From contig JAFUSU010000030.1 in assembly GCA_017467515.1 (NCBI GenBank), positions 1 to 64,000 of the forward strand: a stretch of 64,000 bases of DNA, written 5' to 3'. This stretch comes from Alphaproteobacteria bacterium. GTDB taxonomy: Bacteria > Pseudomonadota > Alphaproteobacteria > RF32 > CAG-239. This document shows, piece after piece, positions 44,101-53,233 of the stretch. A model generated the notes under the pieces. The model worked only from the letters and a program-made list of their open reading frames with translations, was not told the origin of the DNA and made no database searches. Position numbers and translations under genes: made by a program. Position 1 is the stretch's first letter. Every line of letters starts with the position of its first letter.

Positions 44101-45023
44101 TATTTTTTCTTTACAATGCAGGTACCACCGAGTGCTTTAACATTATTACACAATTTATCAGCCTCAGCGCGCGTTTTGTATGCGCCGACTTTTAAGCGAT
44201 AAAAAGTTTTATTCTGATCTAAAACGGCAGCTTCAATTTCAAAAGGCAGATGAGAAATTTTATATTTTTTACCTAAATCAATTTTAGCTTTTTCAACGGC
44301 CGGTCTGTTAGGAGAAGACATCAACTGTATCTGCCAATTTCCGGCAACGGCGGGCGCAATTTTTTGCGGCTCAGGCGCTTTCGGATTTTCTGTCTTTGTG
44401 ACAACGGGTTTAGGTTTTTCCTCAGACTTAACTTCTTCAACCGGTTTTGTTTTGGCAACTTTAACATCTTCAACAACCTTAGTTTTGACAGTTTCTTGCG
44501 GAGAAGATGAAGTTTGTTCCTCTGCTTGCTTGATAATTTCTTCCGTTGTTAAACCGGCATTTTGAACAATCTTTTCTGCTGCAGGCAAAGCTGAATTTTC
44601 TGTTATTGATGAATCAGTTTCTTGGACCGCTATAACCGGAAGTTTAGGTGCTTCAGGCGGCGGTAAAAGATTTTCAATACCGTTGTCATCTTTCTTTTCG
44701 ATAATATTATAAACGGTTTTATCCTGATTGGGAATATCCATGCCGCCCGGCTCACTCGGCTGAACACGAATAGCCGTTTGTGGACGGCGAATAACAGGAA
44801 TTTCTTTTTCGCTTTCGACACGGTATTGCGGTGCCAAAATCATCCAGCCGACGATACAAGCCAAAGCAACGCCGCCGGCAATGCCTAAAAAAATATTTTT
44901 TGAATGTCTGATTTCTTCGCGACGCTCATCAAAGTTATCAATATTTTGGTCAGAAATCTTTTGCCTGAATTCACTTAAAAAATCGTCATTTCTGTTATCA
45001 TCGTCAGGGAATTCTTTAAACAT
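44100..45023 (-). CDS. SPOR-domain membrane protein
   Basis: A 307-residue protein with a short cytoplasmic N-terminus, one membrane segment (about 39-58, FLGIAGGVALACIVGWMIL), and a long Pro/Glu/Lys-rich periplasmic linker. The C-terminal SPOR domain (about 232-307) contains WQIQLMSS, FYRLKVGAYKTRAEAD and the ending LGGTCIVKK. SPOR domains bind denuded septal peptidoglycan, so it should localise to the division site. The ATG at 45023 is supported by CAGGAG; a longer frame from 45062 lacks one. It is the first gene of an operon with S2P and a TatA-like gene. Confidence 0.9.
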   Translation of the reverse strand: MFKEFPDDDNRNDDFLSEFRQKISDQNIDNFDERREEIRHSKNIFLGIAGGVALACIVGWMILAPQYRVESEKEIPVIRRPQTAIRVQPSEPGGMDIPNQDKTVYNIIEKKDDNGIENLLPPPEAPKLPVIAVQETDSSITENSALPAAEKIVQNAGLTTEEIIKQAEEQTSSSPQETVKTKVVEDVKVAKTKPVEEVKSEEKPKPVVTKTENPKAPEPQKIAPAVAGNWQIQLMSSPNRPAVEKAKIDLGKKYKISHLPFEIEAAVLDQNKTFYRLKVGAYKTRAEADKLCNNVKALGGTCIVKKK

Positions 45024-45167
45024 AGGTATACTCCTGTTAAATTTAAAATTTACCCTCATCATAGAATAAAATTATTTATAACCTGTTAATTCTTGATATT
45101 AAAATATTTTTTTAAGATTGCAATATGTTAGTATGATTATAAATTAAAAAAGGATCCGTGAGGAAAA

Positions 45168-45992
45168 ATGGTAAAAATAGCAACATACAATGTAAATTCT
45201 GTGAATGCTCGCTTGGAAAATCTCTGTGCTTGGTTACAGTCAGAGCAACCGGATGTTGTCTTGCTGCAAGAAATTAAATGTGAATTTAATGGTTTTCCTT
45301 TTTTTGAAATCAGTGCGGCAGGGTATGATGCAAAAATATTGGGGCAAAAAAGTTATAACGGCGTTGCAATTTTAAGCCGTTATAAAATAAAAATCGAAAG
45401 TGAAAATCTGCCGGAATTTAAAGATGAACAGGCGCGCTATCTTGAAGCTGAAATACAGCTTAAACACAATAAATTAAAAGTTGCATCAGTCTATCTTCCG
45501 AATGGTAATCCGCCATATAACGATGTGAGCGATACATCGAAATTTGATTATAAACTGGTGTGGATGGATGCATTTGCTCAAAGGGCAAAAAAACTTCTTC
45601 ATTCTTCTGATCCCGTTATTTTGGGCGGAGATTTTAATATTATTAAAACGGATAAAGACGTTTATAATCCGGAATTGTTCAGAGGAAATGCGCTGTTTCG
45701 TCCTGAAGTGATTGACCGATTGCGCGCCATTGAATATCAGGGGTGGTCAGATGCCTTTTTGCTTTCACAAATGAAGTCATCCGCAGTTATGGAAAAAACG
45801 GAAAACGGATACACATATTGGGATTATGCCGGAGGTGCTTTTCCCGCTGATTTGGGACTGAGAATTGACTATTTATTTTTATCTCCGAAAGCGGCAGATC
45901 GTTTAGATAAATGTTGGGTGGATAAATCCCCGCGTCAGAGCGCAAAACCTTCAGATCACACGGCTTTGGTGGCGGAACTGAATTTAGAATAA
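45168..45992 (+). CDS. xthA: Exodeoxyribonuclease III
   Basis: A 274-residue AP endonuclease and 3'-5' exonuclease for base excision repair. Family motifs are TYNVNSVNARL at the N-terminus, LLQEIKC with the catalytic Glu (about 35), GGDFNI near residue 149, and the final SDHTALVAEL with the catalytic Asp-His. Length and order match ExoIII. A GAGGAAA site precedes the start. An S41 protease gene follows 11 bases downstream. The preceding 145 bases are AT-rich with no strong promoter. Confidence 0.94.
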   Translation: MVKIATYNVNSVNARLENLCAWLQSEQPDVVLLQEIKCEFNGFPFFEISAAGYDAKILGQKSYNGVAILSRYKIKIESENLPEFKDEQARYLEAEIQLKHNKLKVASVYLPNGNPPYNDVSDTSKFDYKLVWMDAFAQRAKKLLHSSDPVILGGDFNIIKTDKDVYNPELFRGNALFRPEVIDRLRAIEYQGWSDAFLLSQMKSSAVMEKTENGYTYWDYAGGAFPADLGLRIDYLFLSPKAADRLDKCWVDKSPRQSAKPSDHTALVAELNLE

Positions 45993-46003
45993 AAGGAAAA
46001 AAA

Positions 46004-47101
46004 ATGAAAAAAATTGTATTAATAATCATTTGTTGCTTTTTGAGTTGGGATGTTGCAGCCGGAGATAAAGAACTCTTTCGACAAGTTTATGATCTTTTGC
46101 TGAATGAATACATTGAGGATGTAGAATTCCCCACTTTTTTTGATCCGCTTTTTTCATCTATTGAAAGAGAAGATAAAGATATAGATATTGTTGCCGGAGC
46201 ATCGACCGTAACGATTTATTATAAAGGTAAAATCCATAAGGTATATGCTTATCCGACAGAGCCGAAAAATGCAAAAAAATGGGCTGAATTTACGGATTTT
46301 TTGTTGACGGAGGTTAAAAAAATTTCACCGGTCTTAGCGCATAAAGATTTTGAGTTGGCTGAAGTGATGCTCTATGACGGAACACGTCGATTTGATAAAA
46401 ATATGAAGTATTTTCCGATTCTTGATGTCGGTCAGAAACAAGAGAAAATACAAGCGTATAATGCCGGTTTGCAAGAAAACGGGATATTATACATCAGATT
46501 AGGGACAATCAATGATTATACAACGGGGGAAATTATTAAAACATTTAAGCAATTTCCATCTCCGAAAGGAATTATTCTTGATTTACGCGAGAATAAAGGA
46601 GGATATTTAAAGCAGGCTCTTGATATTGCCGACGTTTTTTTGAGTAAAGGATTAATGATTTACACGATAGGTAAAAATCAAGGAAAGCGAAAAAATTATG
46701 TCGCTGAGGATGGTGAATTGTATAAGGGTATTCCTATGGTTGTTTTAGTTGACGGACAGACAGCTTCAGCGGCAGAAGTTATTGCATTGTCTTTACAAAA
46801 AAATAAAAGAGCAACAATTGTCGGCGCACAAACATACGGTAAGGGAACGGTACAAAATATTTATAAGTTGGAAAATGAAGCTCATTTGGCTTTAACAACA
46901 GAAAAATTTTTTGGATTCGGCGAATTTTCCGTAGAAAATATAGGAATGAGACCTGATGTTTGCAGTGTGGTCTTTAATCAAGAAGATGATGATATGGATA
47001 AAATTGTGGCAAGCGGAACCGAATTTGAATGTCCTCAAATTTCTCGTCATTCTGATTTTGATTTAGATGTTGCGGAATATATATTGAAAAAAACAAATTA
47101 A
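46004..47101 (+). CDS. S41 family C-terminal processing-like protease
   Basis: A 365-residue exported serine protease. A signal peptide ends near AAG (about 20). The S41 core has GILYIRLGTIN (about 160), ILDLRENKGG (about 191-200), the nucleophile motif GQTASAAEV with the catalytic Ser near 252, and TYGKGTVQ with the catalytic Lys near 277. I see no PDZ domain between the N-terminal region and the core, unlike CtpA/Prc. It is shorter than most Ctp proteins. It would cleave C-termini of periplasmic proteins. It is cotranscribed with xthA and ends in a strong terminator. Confidence 0.85.
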   Translation: MKKIVLIIICCFLSWDVAAGDKELFRQVYDLLLNEYIEDVEFPTFFDPLFSSIEREDKDIDIVAGASTVTIYYKGKIHKVYAYPTEPKNAKKWAEFTDFLLTEVKKISPVLAHKDFELAEVMLYDGTRRFDKNMKYFPILDVGQKQEKIQAYNAGLQENGILYIRLGTINDYTTGEIIKTFKQFPSPKGIILDLRENKGGYLKQALDIADVFLSKGLMIYTIGKNQGKRKNYVAEDGELYKGIPMVVLVDGQTASAAEVIALSLQKNKRATIVGAQTYGKGTVQNIYKLENEAHLALTTEKFFGFGEFSVENIGMRPDVCSVVFNQEDDDMDKIVASGTEFECPQISRHSDFDLDVAEYILKKTN

Positions 47102-47108
47102 GCCGTAA

Positions 47109-47138
47109 AAAAAACTACCGTTGCATACGGTAGTTTTG
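47109..47138. terminator. Bidirectional terminator between S41 gene and nagB
   Basis: AAAACTACCG (47111-47120) pairs with CGGTAGTTTT (47128-47137) around TTGCATA. An A-run precedes it; the T-run on the plus strand is short. Confidence 0.85.
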
Positions 47139-47165
47139 GAAATTTGATGATGAGAATTTTACACT

Positions 47166-47966
47166 TTATTTCTTTACCATATTTGCACGCTCGATATTTT
47201 TGAAATATTTAATCGTATCCGGGCGTAGTTTGTCGGCAGCACATTCATCACAAATAACAATGGCGTGTTCGTGCATCTGTAAGATGCTGGCCGGACACAA
47301 ATGGTTAACACCGCCTTCAATGGTTTGCCGAATAGCTTCTTGTTTATTTTTACCGGAAGCAATTAACATAACCTCATCAGCATCCATAATGGTTCCGATT
47401 CCAACAGTCAGAACTTTTTCCGGAACTTGTGTACTGTCACCGCCGAAAAAACGAGCATTTGCTTTTGTTGTTTCCGGCTTCAAAAGTTTAATACGTGTTC
47501 GAGAAGCAAAAGAAGATGCCGGCTCGTTAAAAGCAATATGACCATCGGTTCCGATACCGCATAAAAACAAGTTAACGCCACCGACTTTCTGGATGGCTTC
47601 CTCATAGCGCTGACATTCGGAAACATAATCACGCGTCATTCCGTCAAGCATATAAACATTTTCTTTTTTGATATCGATGAAGTTGAAAAAATTATCCCAC
47701 ATAAAACGGCAATAGCTTTGCGGATGATCAGGCGGTAAACCGATATATTCATCCATATTAAAGGTGACAACATTCTGAAAAGAAACTTTACCTTCTTTGT
47801 TCTGTTTAATTAATTCCTGATAAATTCCCAAAGGGCTGGATCCTGTCGGTAAACCGAGAACGAAGGGTTTTGCGGCGGTCGGGCGGGCCAATTTAATTTT
47901 ATAAACAATGTACTCGGCAGCCCATTTAGAGCAACTGTCATAATCGGGTTTAATCAATACGCGCAT
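47166..47966 (-). CDS. nagB: Glucosamine-6-phosphate deaminase
   Basis: Converts glucosamine-6-phosphate to fructose-6-phosphate and ammonium. The 266-residue protein has GLPTGSSPLGIY (phosphate loop, about 38-49), FNMDEYIGLPPDHPQSY with the catalytic Asp (about 70-86), and GIGTDGHIAFNEP (about 137-149). Length is standard for hexameric NagB. It could use amino sugars released during peptidoglycan recycling by nagZ. No nagA or nagE is adjacent. It is convergent to the S41 gene across a terminator. Confidence 0.94.
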   Translation of the reverse strand: MRVLIKPDYDSCSKWAAEYIVYKIKLARPTAAKPFVLGLPTGSSPLGIYQELIKQNKEGKVSFQNVVTFNMDEYIGLPPDHPQSYCRFMWDNFFNFIDIKKENVYMLDGMTRDYVSECQRYEEAIQKVGGVNLFLCGIGTDGHIAFNEPASSFASRTRIKLLKPETTKANARFFGGDSTQVPEKVLTVGIGTIMDADEVMLIASGKNKQEAIRQTIEGGVNHLCPASILQMHEHAIVICDECAADKLRPDTIKYFKNIERANMVKK

Positions 47967-48054
47967 AGCTTTTCCCCTCAGTCAATAAAATTTAAACGAA
48001 TCTTATAGTATATTTATAATACAAGATTTGCTAACAAAAGTTAAAGGAAATCAA

Positions 48055-48996
48055 ATGAAGTTAAAAAAATTGTGGACGAAGTTGTTAGAGCCTAAACCCT
48101 ATCATCAAGGATATTTACCTCTTGCTGATGGACACGAAGTTTGGTTTGCTCAATATGGAAACCCTCAAGGAAAAGTTGTTATAACCACCCACGGCGGTCC
48201 CGGAGGATGTTGCCGAGCTTCGCGTGCGAAAATGTTTGATTTAAGACACTATCGTGTCATTATGTTTGATCAGCGCGGATGCGGAAATTCCAAACCTTTT
48301 GGAGAACTCCGCCATAATACGACAGCAGATATTTTATTTGATATGGAACGATTGCTCGATTATTTACAGATTAAAGAAAAAGTTATTTTGCAGGGTGGAT
48401 CTTGGGCATCAACAATAATGCTCCTGTTTGCGGAAAAGCATCCTCAAAAAGTTGAAAAATTGGCATTGTCTCAAATTTTTTTGGCAGATGGTAACAGTGA
48501 AAAATGGGAGCAGGAACAGTGCGGATTATTTTATCCGGATATGTTGGAACAGCTAAAAAAACCGCTTCAAAAATGGCAAACAATTCCGGAGTACTATTTA
48601 CAGCAATTGAAATCAAACAATGCCAAACAACAAAAGAAAGCCTTGGAAACTTATGGAATGTTTGAAAGGGTTCTTGGGGCATTGGCACCTCACTGGGGAA
48701 ATTTTGAAGAAGTGGATGAAAAAGGTCTGGCCTATATGCAGATTTATGCCCAATACGCGGCTGCGCACTATTATCTTAAAAATAATGAAATTATGAGAGA
48801 AGTTCGTAAAATTAAAGATATTCCCATGCTGATTGTCCATAACAGGTTGGATATGCTGTGTCCGTTAATCGGAGCTTATCAACTGTCTAAAAAAATAGAG
48901 CAGTGCCGTTTGGTTATTGTGCCGGAAAAGGGGCATATCGGTAAGCTGTTGCATAAAACCATAGCCGGACAAGTTAAGAAATTTCTCTCAGAATAA
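48055..48996 (+). CDS. pip: Proline iminopeptidase (S33 alpha/beta hydrolase)
   Basis: Releases N-terminal proline from peptides. The 313-residue protein has the oxyanion motif HGGPGG (about 46-51), FDQRGCGNS (about 72-80) and the nucleophile elbow GGSWAS with the catalytic Ser near 113. The charge relay Asp lies in NRLDMLCP (about 263-270) and the His in KGHIG (about 290). The proline iminopeptidase N-terminal signature PYHQGYLPLADGHEVWFAQYG is intact. The ATG at 48055 is supported by AAAGGAAA; the TTG at 48028 is not. It is cytoplasmic with no signal peptide, so a peptide-scavenging role fits a host-associated anaerobe. Confidence 0.9.
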   Translation: MKLKKLWTKLLEPKPYHQGYLPLADGHEVWFAQYGNPQGKVVITTHGGPGGCCRASRAKMFDLRHYRVIMFDQRGCGNSKPFGELRHNTTADILFDMERLLDYLQIKEKVILQGGSWASTIMLLFAEKHPQKVEKLALSQIFLADGNSEKWEQEQCGLFYPDMLEQLKKPLQKWQTIPEYYLQQLKSNNAKQQKKALETYGMFERVLGALAPHWGNFEEVDEKGLAYMQIYAQYAAAHYYLKNNEIMREVRKIKDIPMLIVHNRLDMLCPLIGAYQLSKKIEQCRLVIVPEKGHIGKLLHKTIAGQVKKFLSE

Positions 48997-49019
48997 ATTT
49001 ATTTTCAGTTTTAAGAAAA

Positions 49020-50054
49020 TTATAAATATTTCAGCAAACGCAATGCGGATTGAATTGCTGTTTCAATACAACAGGGGCGATTTTTCATTGTCCAATCACC
49101 GCAAATCAGTAAATTATTGTAGGCTGTTTGAGCGTCGGTAGGACGCTTGGCATTATTTTTTTTATCTTGACGGATGGTCGCATAAGGAAAATATTGAATA
49201 CGCGTGTACGGTTCAAAAGCTGAATTGTAATTTCTGATACAGCAGATTTCTTGCCAAATCGAGCGAGAATCAATTTTTTCAGGGGAATTACTGATTGTGA
49301 CAGCCGTATAGTTAGGCGTACTGAATATCCATTGGCTTAACGCATTTTTGAGACCGAACATTTTTTTATTTTGCGGAAAAGTAAGTGCCATACTTGTTCT
49401 GTAAAAGATGTTTGTAATTGCATTATAATCAAAGTCATATCCGCCCACAATTTTATTGTAATGATAACTGTCAATGGCAGAAATAACCATATCACCCACA
49501 TCTATGGTAATCGTTTCTTTATTAAACCGAAGTTTTGTAATACGGTTTTGATTTATTTCAACACCCTGCCACACATACCCGTATTTAATATCATTGGCAT
49601 AAATTAACAGAGGATCGCAAAGAAGATTAGATAAATCTCCGGTCGAAAAATAAGCTTTCAGCTGATAGGGGTGCAAAAGGTGCCGGATCACATAAAGCAG
49701 AGCTGAAAAATTCGGTTTAGCGGTATTAAAAATTGCTAAAATAATTTCTTTTATACAACACAACTTAGAAATGAAAGTTTTCTTCTTAAAATCCCAAAAA
49801 CAAAGGGTATGTTTAAATAAAAGAGAATTGATAAGTTTTTTTGTTTGTCGATTACAATTGAGGATAACATGCGTTGCATTGTCATACATACAGTTATGCT
49901 CTGAATCAAAAAAACTGCCACAGCGTCCGCCGATTTTTTCGGCTGCTTCATAAATTAAAACAGTGGAAAGAGGGTGCTTCTCCTTAATAAGCTTGGCCGC
50001 AAATAAACCGGCAATTCCGGCGCCGATAATATGATAGGTTCTGTTATTTTCCAA
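49020..50054 (-). CDS. hpnE: Hydroxysqualene dehydroxylase-like FAD amine oxidase
   Basis: A 344-residue FAD-dependent protein. The dinucleotide motif is IIGAGIAGLFAAKLI (about 9-23), followed by YEAAEKIGGRCGS, typical of amine-oxidase/phytoene desaturase folds. Its position directly after hpnC and hpnD assigns it as HpnE, which reduces hydroxysqualene to squalene. It is clearly shorter than typical HpnE (about 420 residues), with missing middle segments. It starts with TTG, supported by GAGGG upstream, and overlaps the 3' end of hpnD by about 11 bases. A phytoene desaturase-like role is the alternative. Confidence 0.75.
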   Translation of the reverse strand: MENNRTYHIIGAGIAGLFAAKLIKEKHPLSTVLIYEAAEKIGGRCGSFFDSEHNCMYDNATHVILNCNRQTKKLINSLLFKHTLCFWDFKKKTFISKLCCIKEIILAIFNTAKPNFSALLYVIRHLLHPYQLKAYFSTGDLSNLLCDPLLIYANDIKYGYVWQGVEINQNRITKLRFNKETITIDVGDMVISAIDSYHYNKIVGGYDFDYNAITNIFYRTSMALTFPQNKKMFGLKNALSQWIFSTPNYTAVTISNSPEKIDSRSIWQEICCIRNYNSAFEPYTRIQYFPYATIRQDKKNNAKRPTDAQTAYNNLLICGDWTMKNRPCCIETAIQSALRLLKYL

Positions 50055-50877
50055 AATAAGCCCTCAAAGCGAGCGAAAATTTATTGAATTTACTAATATT
50101 GGGCTTCGGAGATATAATTTCCCATCCGCGATTTTTCATAATATCAAAATACTTTTTATAAATAGCGGCAATTGCTCTTATGGGGCGAGCCGATTCTTTA
50201 TCTAACAAGGGAATCAGCTGATAAGCTTTGTCAAAATCTTCTTCAGCCATTTTAGCGAGTTCTTGACGTGCCGTAACCAGATTTTTATCGACAATGACAT
50301 CGCTTGGTTTATGGCTCGTAATAGAAGCTTTTTTTAAATATTCTTTGGGAATATAAACACGATTGGCCTGAGCGTCTTCTTTAACATCTCTTAGAATATT
50401 TGTGATTTGCAAGGCAGTTCCGAGAGAAGTTGACAATTCTTCAATAATTTTTTCATTATGACAACCGAAAATTCTCAACGATAAATTACCCGGAACACCG
50501 GCAACACCACGGCAGTAAGAAAGAAAATCTTTCATTTTTGGGGCTTGCATCGGATGAGGAACATCCATAGAAATGGCATCGATAAGTTTAATAAATTCTT
50601 CTTTAGGCAATTTAAAACGCATACAATTTTTATAAATACGACGTCCTATTTCTGTTGCGGGAACTTTTTTATCATAAATATTATCAATTTCTTCCCGCCA
50701 GGCCGAAAGTAATTCTTGTTTTTCTTTGAGCGATAAATTTCCGTCAACAATATCATCAATATGGCGACAAAAAGCATAGATGGTGTACATAGCCTCTCTT
50801 TTGGCTTTGGGCAAAAGTCTCATGCTCCAAAAAAAGGAAGATCCGGATTTTTTTACGATATAGTCGACGTTATTCAT
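50044..50877 (-). CDS. hpnD: Presqualene diphosphate synthase
   Basis: A 277-residue trans-isoprenyl synthase that joins two farnesyl diphosphates to presqualene diphosphate. The first Asp-rich motif is RHIDDIVDGN (about 38-47). The second is LQITNILRDVKEDAQANRVY near 155-174. The fold is squalene/phytoene synthase-like, with SMRLLPKAKREAMYTIYAFC at the N-terminus. Its ATG overlaps the stop of hpnC (TAATG), so the genes are coupled. Together with hpnC and hpnE it makes squalene, the precursor of hopanoids. Confidence 0.9.
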   Translation of the reverse strand: MNNVDYIVKKSGSSFFWSMRLLPKAKREAMYTIYAFCRHIDDIVDGNLSLKEKQELLSAWREEIDNIYDKKVPATEIGRRIYKNCMRFKLPKEEFIKLIDAISMDVPHPMQAPKMKDFLSYCRGVAGVPGNLSLRIFGCHNEKIIEELSTSLGTALQITNILRDVKEDAQANRVYIPKEYLKKASITSHKPSDVIVDKNLVTARQELAKMAEEDFDKAYQLIPLLDKESARPIRAIAAIYKKYFDIMKNRGWEIISPKPNISKFNKFSLALRAYFGK

Positions 50878-51710
50878 TAATGTTCCTCAATAGTTAATGT
50901 TTTACGTTTTGTTAATAAGGCTCTGTAAGTGCCCGAATAACAGGCAATAACCCAATCAAAAACTGAAAGATTTATTTTTGCGGTGAGAATATCCGTGTTG
51001 TACATTTTTTTTATTAAAATATCAGATAATTTTATTATTATGCAAACATAAATCCGTAAACGAATGCTTTTAATAATAGACGGTAATACTTGAGCATCTT
51101 TTAACAAACCGCAGGCTCTATTTAATACATCATTTAATAATTTTTGCAAGCTTTTTGAACAAACTGCAGCAGATAAAGACTTACGGGACACTTTATATTT
51201 TTTCATCAATTCTTCGGGAAGATAGAGACGATTAAGATTGGTAACATCATCTTTAAGATCTTGAAGATGATTGATAATTTGCAAAACAGAGCATAAAGCT
51301 GTAGCCGGAAGATAAGTTGACGGACTTTCATTATACAGGGCGAGCATAAAACGTCCGACCGGAGCCGCTGAATATTTGCAGTAATCTAATAATTGTGCCC
51401 AAGTTTGATAGGTCGCATTTTGAGCATCTTGTCTAAACGCAACCAGTAAATCGGTTGCCAGAGAAAAATCAAATTTTTCACGGATAAAATCTTGACGTAA
51501 CACTTTAGCTGCCAAGAGGTTGCTCTTGCCAAATAAAGAAGATTCGGCATCCTGAAGTTTTGATAATTTGTCTTGGGTAGATAAATCAGGGCTATCGGCA
51601 AGATTATCACAATAGCGCGCAAAATCATAATAGTGAGAAATAATCAGGCGCTCTTTCTTTCGAAAAAGATAACAGGCAACGGGAAAATTTTCTTGTTTTT
51701 GTGTTTTCAT
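50877..51710 (-). CDS. hpnC: Hydroxysqualene synthase
   Basis: A 277-residue paralogue of HpnD that hydrolyses presqualene diphosphate to hydroxysqualene. It carries [12 protein letters not shown] (first Asp-rich-like motif, about 28-39) and [21 protein letters not shown] (second motif, about 150-170; only the latter Asp pairs remain clear). The start overlaps the stop of trmFO (ATGA). The C-terminal tail is longer and poorly conserved. Gene order trmFO-hpnC-hpnD-hpnE is unusual, because a tRNA modification gene leads the operon. Confidence 0.88.
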   Translation of the reverse strand: MKTQKQENFPVACYLFRKKERLIISHYYDFARYCDNLADSPDLSTQDKLSKLQDAESSLFGKSNLLAAKVLRQDFIREKFDFSLATDLLVAFRQDAQNATYQTWAQLLDYCKYSAAPVGRFMLALYNESPSTYLPATALCSVLQIINHLQDLKDDVTNLNRLYLPEELMKKYKVSRKSLSAAVCSKSLQKLLNDVLNRACGLLKDAQVLPSIIKSIRLRIYVCIIIKLSDILIKKMYNTDILTAKINLSVFDWVIACYSGTYRALLTKRKTLTIEEH

Positions 51711-53062
51711 CGTTTAATCTCTTGTAACCAAGGTTGAATATCTGTTAAAGCGCGTTTGCAATAAGCTGTTTTTCGATCCATTCCTTTAATTTTTTTAAAT
51801 TTTCCGTTGGCGGTTATTTCTCCTTGAATAGTTGGAAAAATGCCGAAATTTATATTCATCGGTTGATAATTTTCTATGTCGGTTGCATCAATTAAATGAG
51901 ATAACATAGATCCGAAAGCAGTTGTTCTGGGCGGGAGCAGAGGGGTACAATTTTGCATCTCGCAAGCGGTAAAGTAACCGGCTAAAAAACCAATGGAAGC
52001 GCTTTCAATATACCCTTCACATCCTGTAATTTGTCCGGCAAAACGAATATTGGGTTGTGCCTTCAGACGCAGATGTTGATCCAATAAAATCGGAGATTTA
52101 ATAAATGTATTTTTATGGATGCCCCCAAAACGAGCAAATTCAGCATTTTCTAAGCCGGGGATCATTTTAAAAACTTTTTGCTGGGCGCCATACTTCATTT
52201 TGGTTTGAAATCCAACCATATTTCGTAATGTGTCTTCTTTGTTATCTTGCCTGAGTTGTACAATGGCATAAGGTTTTATATCGCTATGAGGATTAGTTAA
52301 TCCGACAGGTTTCATCGGACCGAAAACAAGTGTTTCGATGCCACGCTCTGCCATAACTTCAATCGGTAGGCAACCGTCAAAATAAGAAGCTTTTTCCCAG
52401 TTATGAAATTCTGTTTTTTCAGCTGTTAGCAGAGCCTCAACAAAGTTATGGTATTCTTCTTGTGTCAGCGGACAATTAATATAGTCATACTTATCCCCTT
52501 TGTCATAACGGGATTGATACCACGCTTTTGAAAAATCAATGCTTTCCTTATAAATGACGGGGGCAATCGCATCATAAAAAGAAAGCGTTTGTCCGCCGAT
52601 TTTATTTAAAATATCCAAAGCAAGACGTTCACTTGTCAAAGGCCCCGTTGCGATGATGTATAAATTATCATCAAACGGAGGGAGGGAAGTTATTTCTTGT
52701 GCAACCACCGAAATAAAAGGGTGAGTGTTGATTTTTTCGGTAACGAGTTGAGCAAATTGATGTCGATCAACGGCTAAAGCCCCTCCGGCCGGAACTTTTG
52801 TTTCGTCAGCGCAAGCCATAATTAAAGAACCGGCTAAGCGCATTTCCTGATGCATTAATCCGACGGCATTATGCTCAAAATCGTCCAAGCGCAGAGAATT
52901 GGAACATACCAATTCTGCAAAGTTTTGGTCTTTATGGGCATCGGAAAATTTGAGCGGTTTCATTTCATTAAGAATAACGGGAATACCGCGTTGGGCCAAT
53001 TGCCACGCAGCTTCACAGCCGGCCAGTCCGGCGCCGATAATATGTACTTTTTTTTGTGTCAT
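51707..53062 (-). CDS. trmFO: Methylenetetrahydrofolate-tRNA uridine-54 methyltransferase
   Basis: Makes T54 in tRNA using methylene-THF and FADH2. The 451-residue protein begins [20 protein letters not shown], an FAD-binding motif, followed by [20 protein letters not shown] and SNSLRLDD, which are specific to TrmFO/Gid and not to MnmG. A conserved Cys-rich/FAD region appears later, with [16 protein letters not shown] at 53062 matches the usual TrmFO N-terminus; an ATG at 53074 adds four residues. It is the first gene of the hpn operon, with a four-base overlap to hpnC. Confidence 0.92.
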   Translation of the reverse strand: MTQKKVHIIGAGLAGCEAAWQLAQRGIPVILNEMKPLKFSDAHKDQNFAELVCSNSLRLDDFEHNAVGLMHQEMRLAGSLIMACADETKVPAGGALAVDRHQFAQLVTEKINTHPFISVVAQEITSLPPFDDNLYIIATGPLTSERLALDILNKIGGQTLSFYDAIAPVIYKESIDFSKAWYQSRYDKGDKYDYINCPLTQEEYHNFVEALLTAEKTEFHNWEKASYFDGCLPIEVMAERGIETLVFGPMKPVGLTNPHSDIKPYAIVQLRQDNKEDTLRNMVGFQTKMKYGAQQKVFKMIPGLENAEFARFGGIHKNTFIKSPILLDQHLRLKAQPNIRFAGQITGCEGYIESASIGFLAGYFTACEMQNCTPLLPPRTTAFGSMLSHLIDATDIENYQPMNINFGIFPTIQGEITANGKFKKIKGMDRKTAYCKRALTDIQPWLQEIKR

Positions 53063-53174
53063 AGTCGATTCCATACATAATGAATATAAACATAGTATAT
53101 GAATAAAGTTTAAAAATTATTTCCTGATAGACATTATTACGGAAATAACAAATAGAATAACCTGAGCATAATAT

Positions 53175-53202
53175 TTGCTTTAGCTGAAAAAGATACTATA
53201 AT
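53175..53202 (+). promoter_or_regulatory. Promoter of the chpT-cheR operon
   Basis: TTGCTT (53175-53180) and TATAAT (53197-53202) are separated by 16 bases, 31 bases before the first start codon of the operon. Confidence 0.65.
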
Positions 53203-53233
53203 GACATAAGTTATAAACGAAAAGAGCCGGAAA

